Of a stretch of 64,000 nucleotides of DNA, positions 18,826 through 27,436 are shown piece after piece (the stretch's first letter is position 1; each line of letters starts with the position of its first letter). The notes below the pieces were generated by a model. That model searched no databases. It was not told where the DNA came from and was given only the letters and a program-made list of their open reading frames with translations. The stretch is from Burkholderiales bacterium. GTDB taxonomy: Bacteria > Pseudomonadota > Gammaproteobacteria > Burkholderiales > Burkholderiaceae_C. The position numbers were made by a program, and so were the translations under genes. The stretch covers positions 62,001 to 126,000 of the forward strand of contig JACRPO010000018.1 in assembly GCA_016223165.1 (NCBI GenBank), in the 5' to 3' direction.

Positions 18826-20174
18826 CGCGGAGTGGGCCGGCGGCCGCCGCCCGCGGCTGACGGGCCGGCACTGGCGTTGCCGCTGCTGTTCCCGTTGCCA
18901 CTTCCGCTGCTGCGCAGGAACAGGCGCGACACCGTATGTGCGAGGCGTTCACGCTCGGCGCCTTCGGCGCCATGCAGCTCGGCCAGCGTGCCGTGCAGCA
19001 TCTTGCCGGTGAGTCCTCGCGCCAGCGCCTGCAGCACCTGCTCGACCGGTTCGCCCCTGGCGAGAAGCTTGCGCGCGCGCGCCAGTTCGGCGGCACCCCA
19101 GTCGTCGGCCTGGCGGTTGAGCGCCTGGATCAGCGGCACGGCCGCGCGCTGGTCGAGCCAGTGCGCGAAGCTCTGCACGCCGGCGTCGATGATCGCCTCG
19201 GCCTGCTGCACCGCCGCCTGGCGCTTCTCGCCGGCGCTCTGCACGCGCTCGGAGAGGTCGTCCACCGTGTAGAGGTAGATGTCGGAGAGCTGTGCCACCT
19301 CCGGCTCGATGTCGCGCGGCACGGCCAGGTCGACCATGAAGATCGGCCGGCGGCGGCGCGCCCTCAGCGCGCGCTCGACGGCGCCCAGGCCGATGATCGG
19401 CAGCGTGCTGGCGGTGCACGAGATGACGACGTCGAACTCGTGCAGCCGCGTCGGCAGGTCGGCCAGCCGCAGTGCCTGCGCACCGAAGCGCGCCGCCAGC
19501 TTCTCGCCGCGTTCCAGCGTGCGGTTGGCCACCGCCATGCCGCGCGGCTGGCGGGCGGCGAAGTGCGTTGCCGCGAGCTCGATCATCTCGCCCGCGCCGA
19601 CGAAGAGGATGTGCAACTGGCGCAGGTCCTCGAACAGCTCGCCGGCCAGGCGCACCGCCGCGGCCGCCATGCTGATGGAGTGCGCGCCGATCTCGGTGGA
19701 CGTGCGCACTTCCTTGGCTACCGAGAAGCTGCGCTGGAAGAGCTGGTGCAGCGTCGTGCCCAGCGTGCCCGCTTCGTCGGCCAGGCGCACGGCCTGCTTC
19801 ATCTGGCCGAGGATCTGCGGCTCGCCGAGCACCATCGAATCGAGGCCGCTGGCCACGCGGAAGGCATGGCGCGCAGCGTCGCGGTCGCGCATGACATAGG
19901 CATGCTGCTGCAGGTGCTCGGCGCTGACGCGGCCCTGCTCGGCCAGCCAGTACAGCGCCGGCTCGAAGAGGGGGGCGGTCGGTGTGGCGCCCACTGCGAG
20001 GTACAGCTCGGTGCGGTTGCAGGTGGAGACGATGGCCGCTTCGGGATCCACTCGTTCCAGCCGCTCGTTCAGGCCCCGCAACGCCGGTGCCAACTGCTCC
20101 GGCGTGAATGCGAGACGGCCACGCAGGTCCAGCGGGGCGGTCTGATGATTCAGGCCGAAGGTGATGACGCTCAC
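18822..20174 (-). CDS. hemA: Glutamyl-tRNA reductase
   Basis: It converts Glu-tRNA to glutamate-1-semialdehyde, the entry step of C5 tetrapyrrole synthesis. In the 450-residue product the catalytic Cys lies in AIVSTCNRTELY at about residue 50, followed by the HAFRVASGLDSMVLGEPQILGQ core, a Rossmann NADPH domain (about 170-320) and a C-terminal dimerisation helix. The last 25 residues are an unusual Ser/Gly/Asn-rich tail. The start is GTG 20174, positioned 6 nt after a TACAAT element with no Shine-Dalgarno motif. Confidence 0.96.
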
Positions 20175-20180
20175 CTGCGC

Positions 20181-20186
20181 ATTGTA
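20181..20186 (-). promoter_or_regulatory. Putative -10 element of hemA (leaderless arrangement)
   Basis: TACAAT on the minus strand followed by GCGCAG and the GTG start codon, a 6-nt gap that would put the transcript 5' end at the start codon. No -35 hexamer or ribosome binding site is obvious. The upstream hairpin CCTGCG-AAAG-CGCAGG (20209-20224) lies between this and the divergent small gene. Confidence 0.45.
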
Positions 20187-20270
20187 GATTTCACCCTCTG
20201 CCGCAGCGCCTGCGAAAGCGCAGGACTTGTGTCGACACTTTCAACCTGCCGCTCGCTCCGCTGCCGCGCG

Positions 20271-20552
20271 ATGGACCCGCTCGAGTTTCTGAATCACCTG
20301 GCCAATCTCTTCGTGCCGGCACTGGCGCTGGGCGCGGTGGCCGCGGCACTGGCCAAGCTGGCCTGGCGCGCCGACCTGGCGGCTCAACGCTGGTGGCGAC
20401 TGGCCGGCCTCGCGGCGGCGGCGAATGCCGTCGTCACGCTCGCCGGCCTGGCCCTGACCGGCCGCGACGGCCGCATGGCCACCTACGCGGCGATGGTGCT
20501 CGCCACCACCGTCACGCTGTGGTGGCGGGGGTTCGGGCCGGGGCGGCGCTGA
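20271..20552 (+). CDS. Small predicted inner-membrane protein
   Basis: A 93-residue protein with three hydrophobic segments (about 12-30, 45-62 and 70-86) and a basic C-terminus (WWRGFGPGRR). No family was recognised. It is divergent from hemA. Its last 41 nt overlap the 3' end of miaB on the opposite strand, so both stop codons lie inside the other gene. Composition matches the surrounding genome. The reading frame is supported by the hydrophobic periodicity and by its position, but it remains a hypothetical protein. Confidence 0.55.
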   Translation: MDPLEFLNHLANLFVPALALGAVAAALAKLAWRADLAAQRWWRLAGLAAAANAVVTLAGLALTGRDGRMATYAAMVLATTVTLWWRGFGPGRR

Positions 20553-21891
20553 GGGCCGACTCGCCGGCCGCGAGTGCGCCGCGCAGCGAGTGCGGCAGTG
20601 CCTCGGTGATCGTGACGTCGATCATGCGGCCGGCCAGCCGCGCAGCGCCAGACGGGCCGGCATCGAAGTTGACGATGCGGTTGCACTCCGTGCGCCCCAT
20701 CAACTCGTGCGGATTCTTCTTGGAAGGGCCCTCGACCAGGATGCGCTGCACTGTGCCGACGCGGGTGGCGCTGATGCGGCGGACGTTGCGCTCGAGCAGC
20801 GCCTGCAGTTCCTGAAGCCGCTCGAGTTTGCGCGCCGGCGGCGTGTCGTCGGCGAAGGCCGCGGCGGGTGTGCCCGGCCGCTTGCTGAAGACGAAGCTGA
20901 ACGAGCTGTCGTAGCCGACCTCGTCCACGAGGCGCAGCAGGCGCTGGAAGTCCTCTTCGGTCTCGCCGGGAAAGCCGACGATGAAGTCGCTCGAAAGGCT
21001 GATGCCGGGCCGCACCGCACGCAGCCGGCGCACGATGCTCTTGTATTCCATGGCCGTGTAGCCGCGCTTCATTGCCATCAGGATGCGGTCGCTGCCATGC
21101 TGCACCGGCAGGTGCAGGTGGTTCACCAGTTGCGGCACCTTCGCGTAGACGTCGATCAGCCGCTGCGTGAACTCGTTCGGGTGGCTCGTCGTGTAGCGGA
21201 TGCGCTCGATGCCGGGCAAGGCGGCCACGTACTCGATCAGCAGCGCGAAGTCGGCGATCTCGCTCGAGTCAGACATCGCACCCCGGTAGGCGTTGACGTT
21301 CTGCCCGAGCAGCGTCACTTCCTTGACGCCCTGCTCCGCGAGCCCGGCGACCTCGGCGAGCACGTCGTCGAAGCGGCGGCTGACCTCCTCGCCGCGGGTG
21401 TACGGCACGACGCAGTAGGAGCAGTACTTGGAGCAGCCCTCCATGATCGAGACGAAGGCGCTCGCGCCCTGCACGCGCGCCGGCGGCAGGTGGTCGAACT
21501 TCTCGATCTCGGGGAATCGGATGTCCACCTGCGGGCGCCGTTCGCTGCGCCGGGCCGCGATCATCTGCGGCAGCCGGTGCAACGTCTGCGGGCCGAACAC
21601 GAGATCGACGTAGGGCGCACGCTCGATGATGGCGGCACCCTCCTGGCTGGCGACGCAGCCGCCGACGCCGATGAGCACGCCCTTCTTCTTCAGGTGCTTG
21701 ACCCGACCGAGGTCGCTGAACACCTTCTCCTGCGCCTTCTCGCGCACCGAGCAGGTGTTGAAGAGGATGAGGTCGGCCTCCTCGGGGTTGCTCGTCGGCT
21801 CGTAGCCCTCGGCTACGCGCAGCACGTCGGCCATCTTGTCCGAGTCGTACTCGTTCATCTGGCACCCGAAGGTGCGGATGAAGACCTTCAT
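20512..21891 (-). CDS. miaB: tRNA-2-methylthio-N6-isopentenyladenosine37 synthase MiaB
   Basis: A radical-SAM methylthiotransferase acting on i6A37 of tRNAs. The 459-residue protein shows the UPF0004 domain with three cluster cysteines (FGCQMNEYDSDKM, LFNTCSVREKA, GVGGCVASQEG), the radical-SAM CxxxCxxC in EGCSKYCSYCVVPYTRG at about residue 155, and a C-terminal TRAM domain (about 375-440). The ATG overlaps the stop of the upstream exported-protein gene (ATGA, 21888-21891). The last 20 residues are a low-complexity Ala/Pro/Thr tail. Confidence 0.96.
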   Translation of the reverse strand: MKVFIRTFGCQMNEYDSDKMADVLRVAEGYEPTSNPEEADLILFNTCSVREKAQEKVFSDLGRVKHLKKKGVLIGVGGCVASQEGAAIIERAPYVDLVFGPQTLHRLPQMIAARRSERRPQVDIRFPEIEKFDHLPPARVQGASAFVSIMEGCSKYCSYCVVPYTRGEEVSRRFDDVLAEVAGLAEQGVKEVTLLGQNVNAYRGAMSDSSEIADFALLIEYVAALPGIERIRYTTSHPNEFTQRLIDVYAKVPQLVNHLHLPVQHGSDRILMAMKRGYTAMEYKSIVRRLRAVRPGISLSSDFIVGFPGETEEDFQRLLRLVDEVGYDSSFSFVFSKRPGTPAAAFADDTPPARKLERLQELQALLERNVRRISATRVGTVQRILVEGPSKKNPHELMGRTECNRIVNFDAGPSGAARLAGRMIDVTITEALPHSLRGALAAGESALSAAPARTPATTA

Positions 21892-22316
21892 GGCCGCGTC
21901 CAGGTCTGCCCGACGGGGTCGAAGGTCCAGGCCGCGGCCTGCTCGCGCGTCGTCGGCCAGGGCTGGCGGGCGCGCTCGTCGGCCGTGAGCACCCAGACCT
22001 CGCCGAGCAGGCCGGACAGATCGACGGTGTAGTGCACGAGCAGGCGCTGGTTGGCGAGCGCGCCGCTCACCATCATCATGTTGTTCTCGCCGCGGATGCG
22101 CGCGCCAGGCGAAAGGCGCGCCGGGCGGCCGTTGAGGAGCAGCTCCGGGGGTTGCAGCAGGACGATCTCGCCGCGCAACGCGGTGGCGGGGAAGTTGCGC
22201 GGTTGCTGCGCGGCCGCGGGCAACGCGACGAACGCGGCCGCGGCGAGCCATGTGATGGCCGCAACGCGCGACCACGTCGAGGTTTCGGCGGCGCTTTCGA
22301 GGGCACAGCGATGCAT
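21888..22316 (-). CDS. Exported hypothetical protein upstream of miaB
   Basis: A 142-residue protein with a hydrophobic signal segment (about 20-38, ending A-A-A-Q-Q). The conserved-looking mature domain has ALRGEIVLLQPPELLLNGRPARLSPGARIRG and later LVHYTVDLSGLLGEVWVLTADE, W-P motifs and an acidic/aromatic C-terminus. Similar small periplasmic proteins are found directly upstream of miaB in other Burkholderiales, but no function is established. ATG 22316 is preferred to an upstream GTG/ATG extension because it places the signal peptide near the N-terminus. Translationally coupled to miaB. Confidence 0.7.
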   Translation of the reverse strand: MHRCALESAAETSTWSRVAAITWLAAAAFVALPAAAQQPRNFPATALRGEIVLLQPPELLLNGRPARLSPGARIRGENNMMMVSGALANQRLLVHYTVDLSGLLGEVWVLTADERARQPWPTTREQAAAWTFDPVGQTWTRP

Positions 22317-22401
22317 GGTGTGGATCCAGTGGCTGTGTTGGGGGCGAAGTGTCGCCCCTGAAAGCAACGGGCCCGAGCGCATTGCTCGGGCCCGGGAATT
22401 C

Positions 22402-22478
22402 TGGTGGCGCTTCAGGGACTTGAACCCCGGACCTGCGGATTATGATTCCGTCGCTCTAACCAACTGAGCTAAAGCGCC
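22402..22478 (-). tRNA. tRNA-Met (anticodon CAT, elongator type)
   Basis: On the minus strand the acceptor GGCGCTT pairs with AAGCGCC. The D-arm is TAGCTCAGTTGGTTAGAGC, the anticodon loop ATCATAA carries CAT and the T-arm is GGGTTCAAGTCCC. The discriminator is A with encoded CCA. The fully paired first acceptor base pair (G-C) excludes initiator tRNA, which has a 1-72 mismatch. The body resembles elongator Met rather than the lysidine-modified Ile tRNA. Confidence 0.93.
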
Positions 22479-22567
22479 AAGAGCGCGAGATTATATCGGC
22501 CCTGCCTCGGCAATCCGGCCGCGCCAGACACTCGAGCACTGCGCCCAAGGCCGCAGGCCAGGACCCG

Positions 22568-23587
<1,020 letters not shown>

Positions 23588-23612
23588 ATCGCTGCTTGAA
23601 GAGCGGCGGCGT

Positions 23613-24317
23613 TCAGCGCTTGCCGACGGTCACTTCCAGGTCGTCGAAATAGTCGGAGGAGACCGGGTCGTGTTCGCGGCCGCCGTAGACGGTGGCCGCG
23701 AAGGCCTGGTCGTCGGCATCGGCGACGATCTCCTCCATCTCGGCCACCGGGATCAGTGGCATCGGGCGCGAGCTCGATGCCTTCGGCGAGGCGCCGCCCG
23801 GCTGCAGCAGCGGCATGAACTGCGCGCGCACGGCCTCCACGCCCGGCAGCTCGCCTTCGCGCCAGGTGATCACGTGCACGCCCGCCTGGCGCAGCACGCG
23901 CGACATGCGCTCGTGCCGGCGCCGGGCGCGTTCGCTCTCGGTGGTGCTGCGGATGTCGATGACGGCGATGACGCTCGAGCCGGCGTCACACAGCAGCAGG
24001 TCGGCGCTGAGCGTGCCGACGCGCTGCAGCCACTCGGTGTAGCTGCGCCGCAGCGGCACACGCACGAAGCGCGACAGCGGCACCTGCGCCAGCACAAGGT
24101 GCGTCGGGAAGGCATGGCGCAGCACGTCGTAGGCTTGACGCTCGTCGACAGTCAGCACGCGCGCGGCTTCGGGCGGCCAGCCGACCACGGTGTCGACGTT
24201 GTCGCGGCCGTCCTCGGCACGGCCGGCGCGGTTGCGCCAGCGCATGGCCACGAGCAGCAGCACGGCCAGCAACGTGGCGGGCAGGGCGAGGGAGGAGATG
24301 GAGGGCAGACTGTCCAT
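23613..24317 (-). CDS. Membrane-anchored DUF2726 protein
   Basis: A 234-residue protein with one N-terminal transmembrane helix (about 8-24, LALPATLLAVLLLVAM) and a DUF2726 domain (about 55-190). The pattern is VLTVDERQAYDVLRHAFPTHLVLAQVPLSRFVRV, then SADLLLCDAGSSVIAVIDI, an acidic/hydrophobic core resembling nuclease-fold (restriction-endonuclease-like) proteins. Activity is unknown. ATG 24317 was chosen because it is immediately followed by the membrane helix. It is convergent with ftsY (25 nt apart). The 272 nt between it and ffh contain no gene. Confidence 0.75.
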   Translation of the reverse strand: MDSLPSISSLALPATLLAVLLLVAMRWRNRAGRAEDGRDNVDTVVGWPPEAARVLTVDERQAYDVLRHAFPTHLVLAQVPLSRFVRVPLRRSYTEWLQRVGTLSADLLLCDAGSSVIAVIDIRSTTESERARRRHERMSRVLRQAGVHVITWREGELPGVEAVRAQFMPLLQPGGASPKASSSRPMPLIPVAEMEEIVADADDQAFAATVYGGREHDPVSSDYFDDLEVTVGKR

Positions 24318-24589
24318 GCGGGTGCGGGCTGGCGGCTGAGCGGTGGTGCGGGCGGGCGGCTGGACGGGAACGGGCCCGCAACTGAGGAGCCGACGAGAAG
24401 CCAACGACGGGCCAGCCCGTACGATCGGCAACAAAGGGCGCGCGGACCAGCCCCAAACCGACAAGAGACGTATCTGGCGGTTACCAAACGCTTCCGTCTT
24501 CCCGCCGTCGGAGGATTCCGGCGAGCGTGCGGCGCCGAAGGCGCCAGATCCCGTGCGGCCTGGCCCGGCCGGCGCGCGGCCCGCCCGGC

Positions 24590-25978
24590 TCAGCGCGGCG
24601 GCAGGCCGGGGAAGCCGCCGCCGCCCATGCGCCGCATCATCTTCATGAGGCCGCCGCCCTTCATCTTCTTCATCATGCCCTGCATCTGCTCGAACTGGTT
24701 GAGCAGGCGGTTCACTTCCTGAACCTGGACGCCGGCGCCGGCGGCGATGCGGCGCTTGCGCGTGGCCTTGATGAGCTCGGGCTTGCGGCGCTCGAGCGGC
24801 GTCATCGAGTTGATGATGCCCTCCATGCGCCGCACGTCGCGCTCGGCGCGGCCCATGTCGGCGCCGGCGGCCTTCTCGGCCAGCGCGCTCGGCAGCTTGT
24901 CGATGAGCCCCGAGAGGCCACCCATCTTCTTCATCTGCGAGATCTGCGCCAGGAAGTCGTTGAGGTCGAAGCCGCTGCCGCTCTTGACCTTCTCGGCGAG
25001 CCTCTTCGCCTCATCGAGATCGACGCCCTTCTGCACTTCCTCGACGAGGGCGACGATGTCGCCCATGCCCAGCACGCGTCCGGCGTGGCGCTCGGCGTCG
25101 AAGACCTCGAGGCCGTCGATCTTCTCGCTGACGCCGGCGAACTTGATCGGCGCGCCCGTCACCTGGCGCACCGACAGCGCGGCGCCGCCGCGCGAGTCGC
25201 CGTCGAGCTTGGTCAACACCACGCCCGTGAGCGGCAGCGCCTCCTTGAAGGCCTTGGCCACGTTCACGGCGTCCTGGCCCTGCATGGCATCGACAACGAA
25301 CAACGTCTCCACCGGGTTCAGCGCCGCGTGCAGCTCGCGGATCTCGTTCATCAACGCTTCGTCGATGGCCAGGCGGCCGGCGGTGTCGACGATGAGCACG
25401 TCGAAGAAGTGGCGGCGCGCGTGGTCGAGCGCGGCGAGCGCGATGTCGCGCGGCTTCTGCTCGGCCGTGCTCGCGAACCACTCGGCGCCGGCCTGCGCCG
25501 TCACCGTCTTCAACTGCTGGATGGCGGCCGGCCGGTAGACGTCGGCCGAGACGGTGAGCACCTTCTTCTTGCGCTTGGTGATGAGGTGGCGCGCCAGCTT
25601 CGCCGTCGTCGTGGTCTTGCCGGAGCCCTGCAGGCCGGCCATCAGCAGCACTGCCGGTGGTTGCGTGGCGAGGTCGATGTCGGCCGGGGGCCTGAGCGCG
25701 CCTTGGGCGTCGAGCTCGCCCATCGTCGCGGCGAGCTCCTTGTGCACGATACCCACCAGCGCCTGGCCGGGGTTGAGCGAGCCCACCACCTGCTGGCCGA
25801 GCGCACGGTCCTTGACGCGCGCGATGAAGTCGCGCACCACCGGCAGCGCGACGTCGGCCTCGAGCAAGGCGAGGCGCACCTCGCGCAGCATGTCGGCGAC
25901 ATTGCTCTCGGTGATGCGGGCCTGGCCGCGCATCGTCTTGACGAGGCGCGACAGCCGTTCGGAAAGGGTGGAGGCCAT
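24590..25978 (-). CDS. ffh: Signal recognition particle protein Ffh
   Basis: The SRP54 GTPase that binds signal sequences and 4.5S RNA. The 462-residue protein has the N domain (1-90), the G domain (LQGSGKTTTTAKLARHL at about 105, DTAGRLAIDEALM, TKLDGDSRGGAALS) and the Met-rich M domain (about 300-462, with FEQMQGMMKKMKGGG and MMRRMGGGG at the end). ATG 25978 (MASTLSERLSRLVKTMRGQ) was chosen over upstream codons. It is divergent from the CcsA-like gene. Confidence 0.97.
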   Translation of the reverse strand: MASTLSERLSRLVKTMRGQARITESNVADMLREVRLALLEADVALPVVRDFIARVKDRALGQQVVGSLNPGQALVGIVHKELAATMGELDAQGALRPPADIDLATQPPAVLLMAGLQGSGKTTTTAKLARHLITKRKKKVLTVSADVYRPAAIQQLKTVTAQAGAEWFASTAEQKPRDIALAALDHARRHFFDVLIVDTAGRLAIDEALMNEIRELHAALNPVETLFVVDAMQGQDAVNVAKAFKEALPLTGVVLTKLDGDSRGGAALSVRQVTGAPIKFAGVSEKIDGLEVFDAERHAGRVLGMGDIVALVEEVQKGVDLDEAKRLAEKVKSGSGFDLNDFLAQISQMKKMGGLSGLIDKLPSALAEKAAGADMGRAERDVRRMEGIINSMTPLERRKPELIKATRKRRIAAGAGVQVQEVNRLLNQFEQMQGMMKKMKGGGLMKMMRRMGGGGFPGLPPR

Positions 25979-26074
25979 CGCCGTCTCGCCGGGTTCCCTG
26001 GACCGACACGCTGCCGCCGCAAGTGCCGGCACTGGCCAGGGGAATGAGGAAGGAGAAAGAAGGAGGTGCGTGGG

Positions 26075-26080
26075 TAAACT
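26075..26080 (+). promoter_or_regulatory. Putative -10 element of the CcsA-like gene (leaderless arrangement)
   Basis: TAAACT followed by GTCGCG and ATG 26087, a 6-nt gap. A purine-rich AGGAGG at 26061 is about 20 nt upstream of the start, too far to serve as a ribosome binding site, and would be upstream of the transcript. Confidence 0.45.
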
Positions 26081-26086
26081 GTCGCG

Positions 26087-26959
26087 ATGATTCTATCGAG
26101 CGCACCGGCCACCCTGGCCCCCGGCGGCGGCCTGCTGCTGGCCGGCGTCACGCTCTTCCTCTACGCGCTGGCGGCGCTGCCGGCGGCGTTCACCGGCGAG
26201 ACGTGGCGCCGTCTCGGCGCCGCGGCGCTGCTCGGCGCATTCGTGCTGCACCTGCTGCTGCTGCTCATCGACATCGGCGGCCTGGCCGGCGGCGCCGGCG
26301 GTGCGGCCGGCGGCATGCGCTGGGGCTTCGGGCCCGTGCTCTCGATGACGGTGTGGTTGATGGTGGCCGTGCACACCATCGAGAGCCGCTTCCTGCCGCT
26401 GCCCGCGGTGCGCCTGTCGCTGGCACTGGCCGGCATCGTCGGTGTCGTCGCGGCGCTGCTCTTCCCGGGCGATCCGCGGCACGGCACCTCGGCGCTGGCG
26501 CCGTTGCACTTCGCGCTCGGCGTGGGTTCCTACGGCCTGTTCGCGGCGGCCGTGCTGCACGCGAGCCTGCTCGACCGCGCCGAGCGGCGCCTGCGTTCCG
26601 GGCCGGCCGCACGCGCGGCCGACGGCACGGTGCCGACGCGCACCGCCGCGCCGGCCGGGCTGCCGTTGCTGCGGCTCGAGCGGCTGACGTTCCGCTTCGT
26701 CGAAGCCGGCTTCGTGGTGCTGACGCTGACGCTGCTGCTCGGCGTCTTCACGGCCGCGCAATGGCGCTGGGACCACAAGTCGGTGTTTTCGCTGCTCGCG
26801 TGGGGCGTCTTCGCCGCCTTGCTCATCGGCCGTCATCGGCGCGGCTGGCGCGGGCGCCAGGCAACGCGATGGCTGTACGTGGGTGCGGCGCTGCTGCTGC
26901 TGGCCTACGTGGGCTCACGCTTCGTGCTCGAGGTGGTGCTCGGGCGACCGTCCGTCTGA
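26087..26959 (+). CDS. Cytochrome c assembly protein, CcsA/HemX-like (YpjD type)
   Basis: A 290-residue polytopic membrane protein with about eight hydrophobic helices. The family core WGFGPVLSMTVWLMVAVHTIE is followed by the histidine in LHFALGVGSYGLFAAAVLHA and the late segment WRWDHKSVFSLLAWGVFAALL, whose histidines are candidate heme ligands. It belongs to the cytochrome C assembly family but is shorter than true CcsA and lacks a clear WWD signature. Its exact role in heme handling is uncertain. Position divergent from ffh and upstream of the PP0621 and pilSR genes is conserved in Burkholderiales. Confidence 0.82.
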   Translation: MILSSAPATLAPGGGLLLAGVTLFLYALAALPAAFTGETWRRLGAAALLGAFVLHLLLLLIDIGGLAGGAGGAAGGMRWGFGPVLSMTVWLMVAVHTIESRFLPLPAVRLSLALAGIVGVVAALLFPGDPRHGTSALAPLHFALGVGSYGLFAAAVLHASLLDRAERRLRSGPAARAADGTVPTRTAAPAGLPLLRLERLTFRFVEAGFVVLTLTLLLGVFTAAQWRWDHKSVFSLLAWGVFAALLIGRHRRGWRGRQATRWLYVGAALLLLAYVGSRFVLEVVLGRPSV

Positions 26960-26998
26960 CGTCGGGCCGCGGCGGTTCGCAGGGCCGATGGCGACAGG

Positions 26999-27042
26999 GT
27001 AGCGGGACGGTAGCGGGACGGTCGCGAGACGGTCCCGAGATG
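26999..27042 (+). repeat. Four tandem copies of an 11-bp unit
   Basis: Two exact copies of GTAGCGGGACG followed by two diverged copies (GTCGCGAGACG, GTCCCGAGATG). They lie in the 168-nt gap between the CcsA-like and PP0621 genes, with no coding content. Confidence 0.85.
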
Positions 27043-27127
27043 TTCGCAAGCGAGTCGAGAGACGGCTTGGAGACGATCGAAGGCTGATCGAAAGAGGGCC
27101 CCCCGAAAGGGCCGCCAGAGGGAAACG

Positions 27128-27370
27128 ATGCTCAGACTGTTGATCGTGGTGGCTGTGGTCGTGGGACTGGTGTTGTGGTTTCTCAAGGGGCGGCGCATCG
27201 GTGCCCCGCCCGGCGGCCGCGGCGGCGCGCCGGGCCAGGCCAACGCGAAGCCGGCGCCGATGGTGGCCTGCGCGCACTGCGGCGTGCACTTGCCGCGTCC
27301 CGACGCGAGCTTCGATGCCGAGGGCCGCTCGTACTGTGGTGAAGCCCATCGCGTGGCCGGGCCGCGTTGA
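27128..27370 (+). CDS. PP0621 family zinc-ribbon-like membrane-anchored protein
   Basis: An 80-residue protein with an N-terminal transmembrane helix (LLIVVAVVVGLVLWFL, about 3-19), a Gly/Pro linker and a C-terminal metal-binding motif: CAHCGVHLPR (about 50), then FDAEGRSYCGEAHR. The C-x2-C plus C-x3-H ligands are typical of the PP0621 family, which regularly precedes pilS in betaproteobacteria. The function is unknown. A good ribosome binding site (GAGGGAA) precedes the ATG. Confidence 0.82.
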   Translation: MLRLLIVVAVVVGLVLWFLKGRRIGAPPGGRGGAPGQANAKPAPMVACAHCGVHLPRPDASFDAEGRSYCGEAHRVAGPR

Positions 27371-27436
27371 GGCGCCGCGCCTGCGCCGCGATGAGCGGCG
27401 CCGGCATGGTTGCGCCGGTCGTGCGATGAGCGGTCG

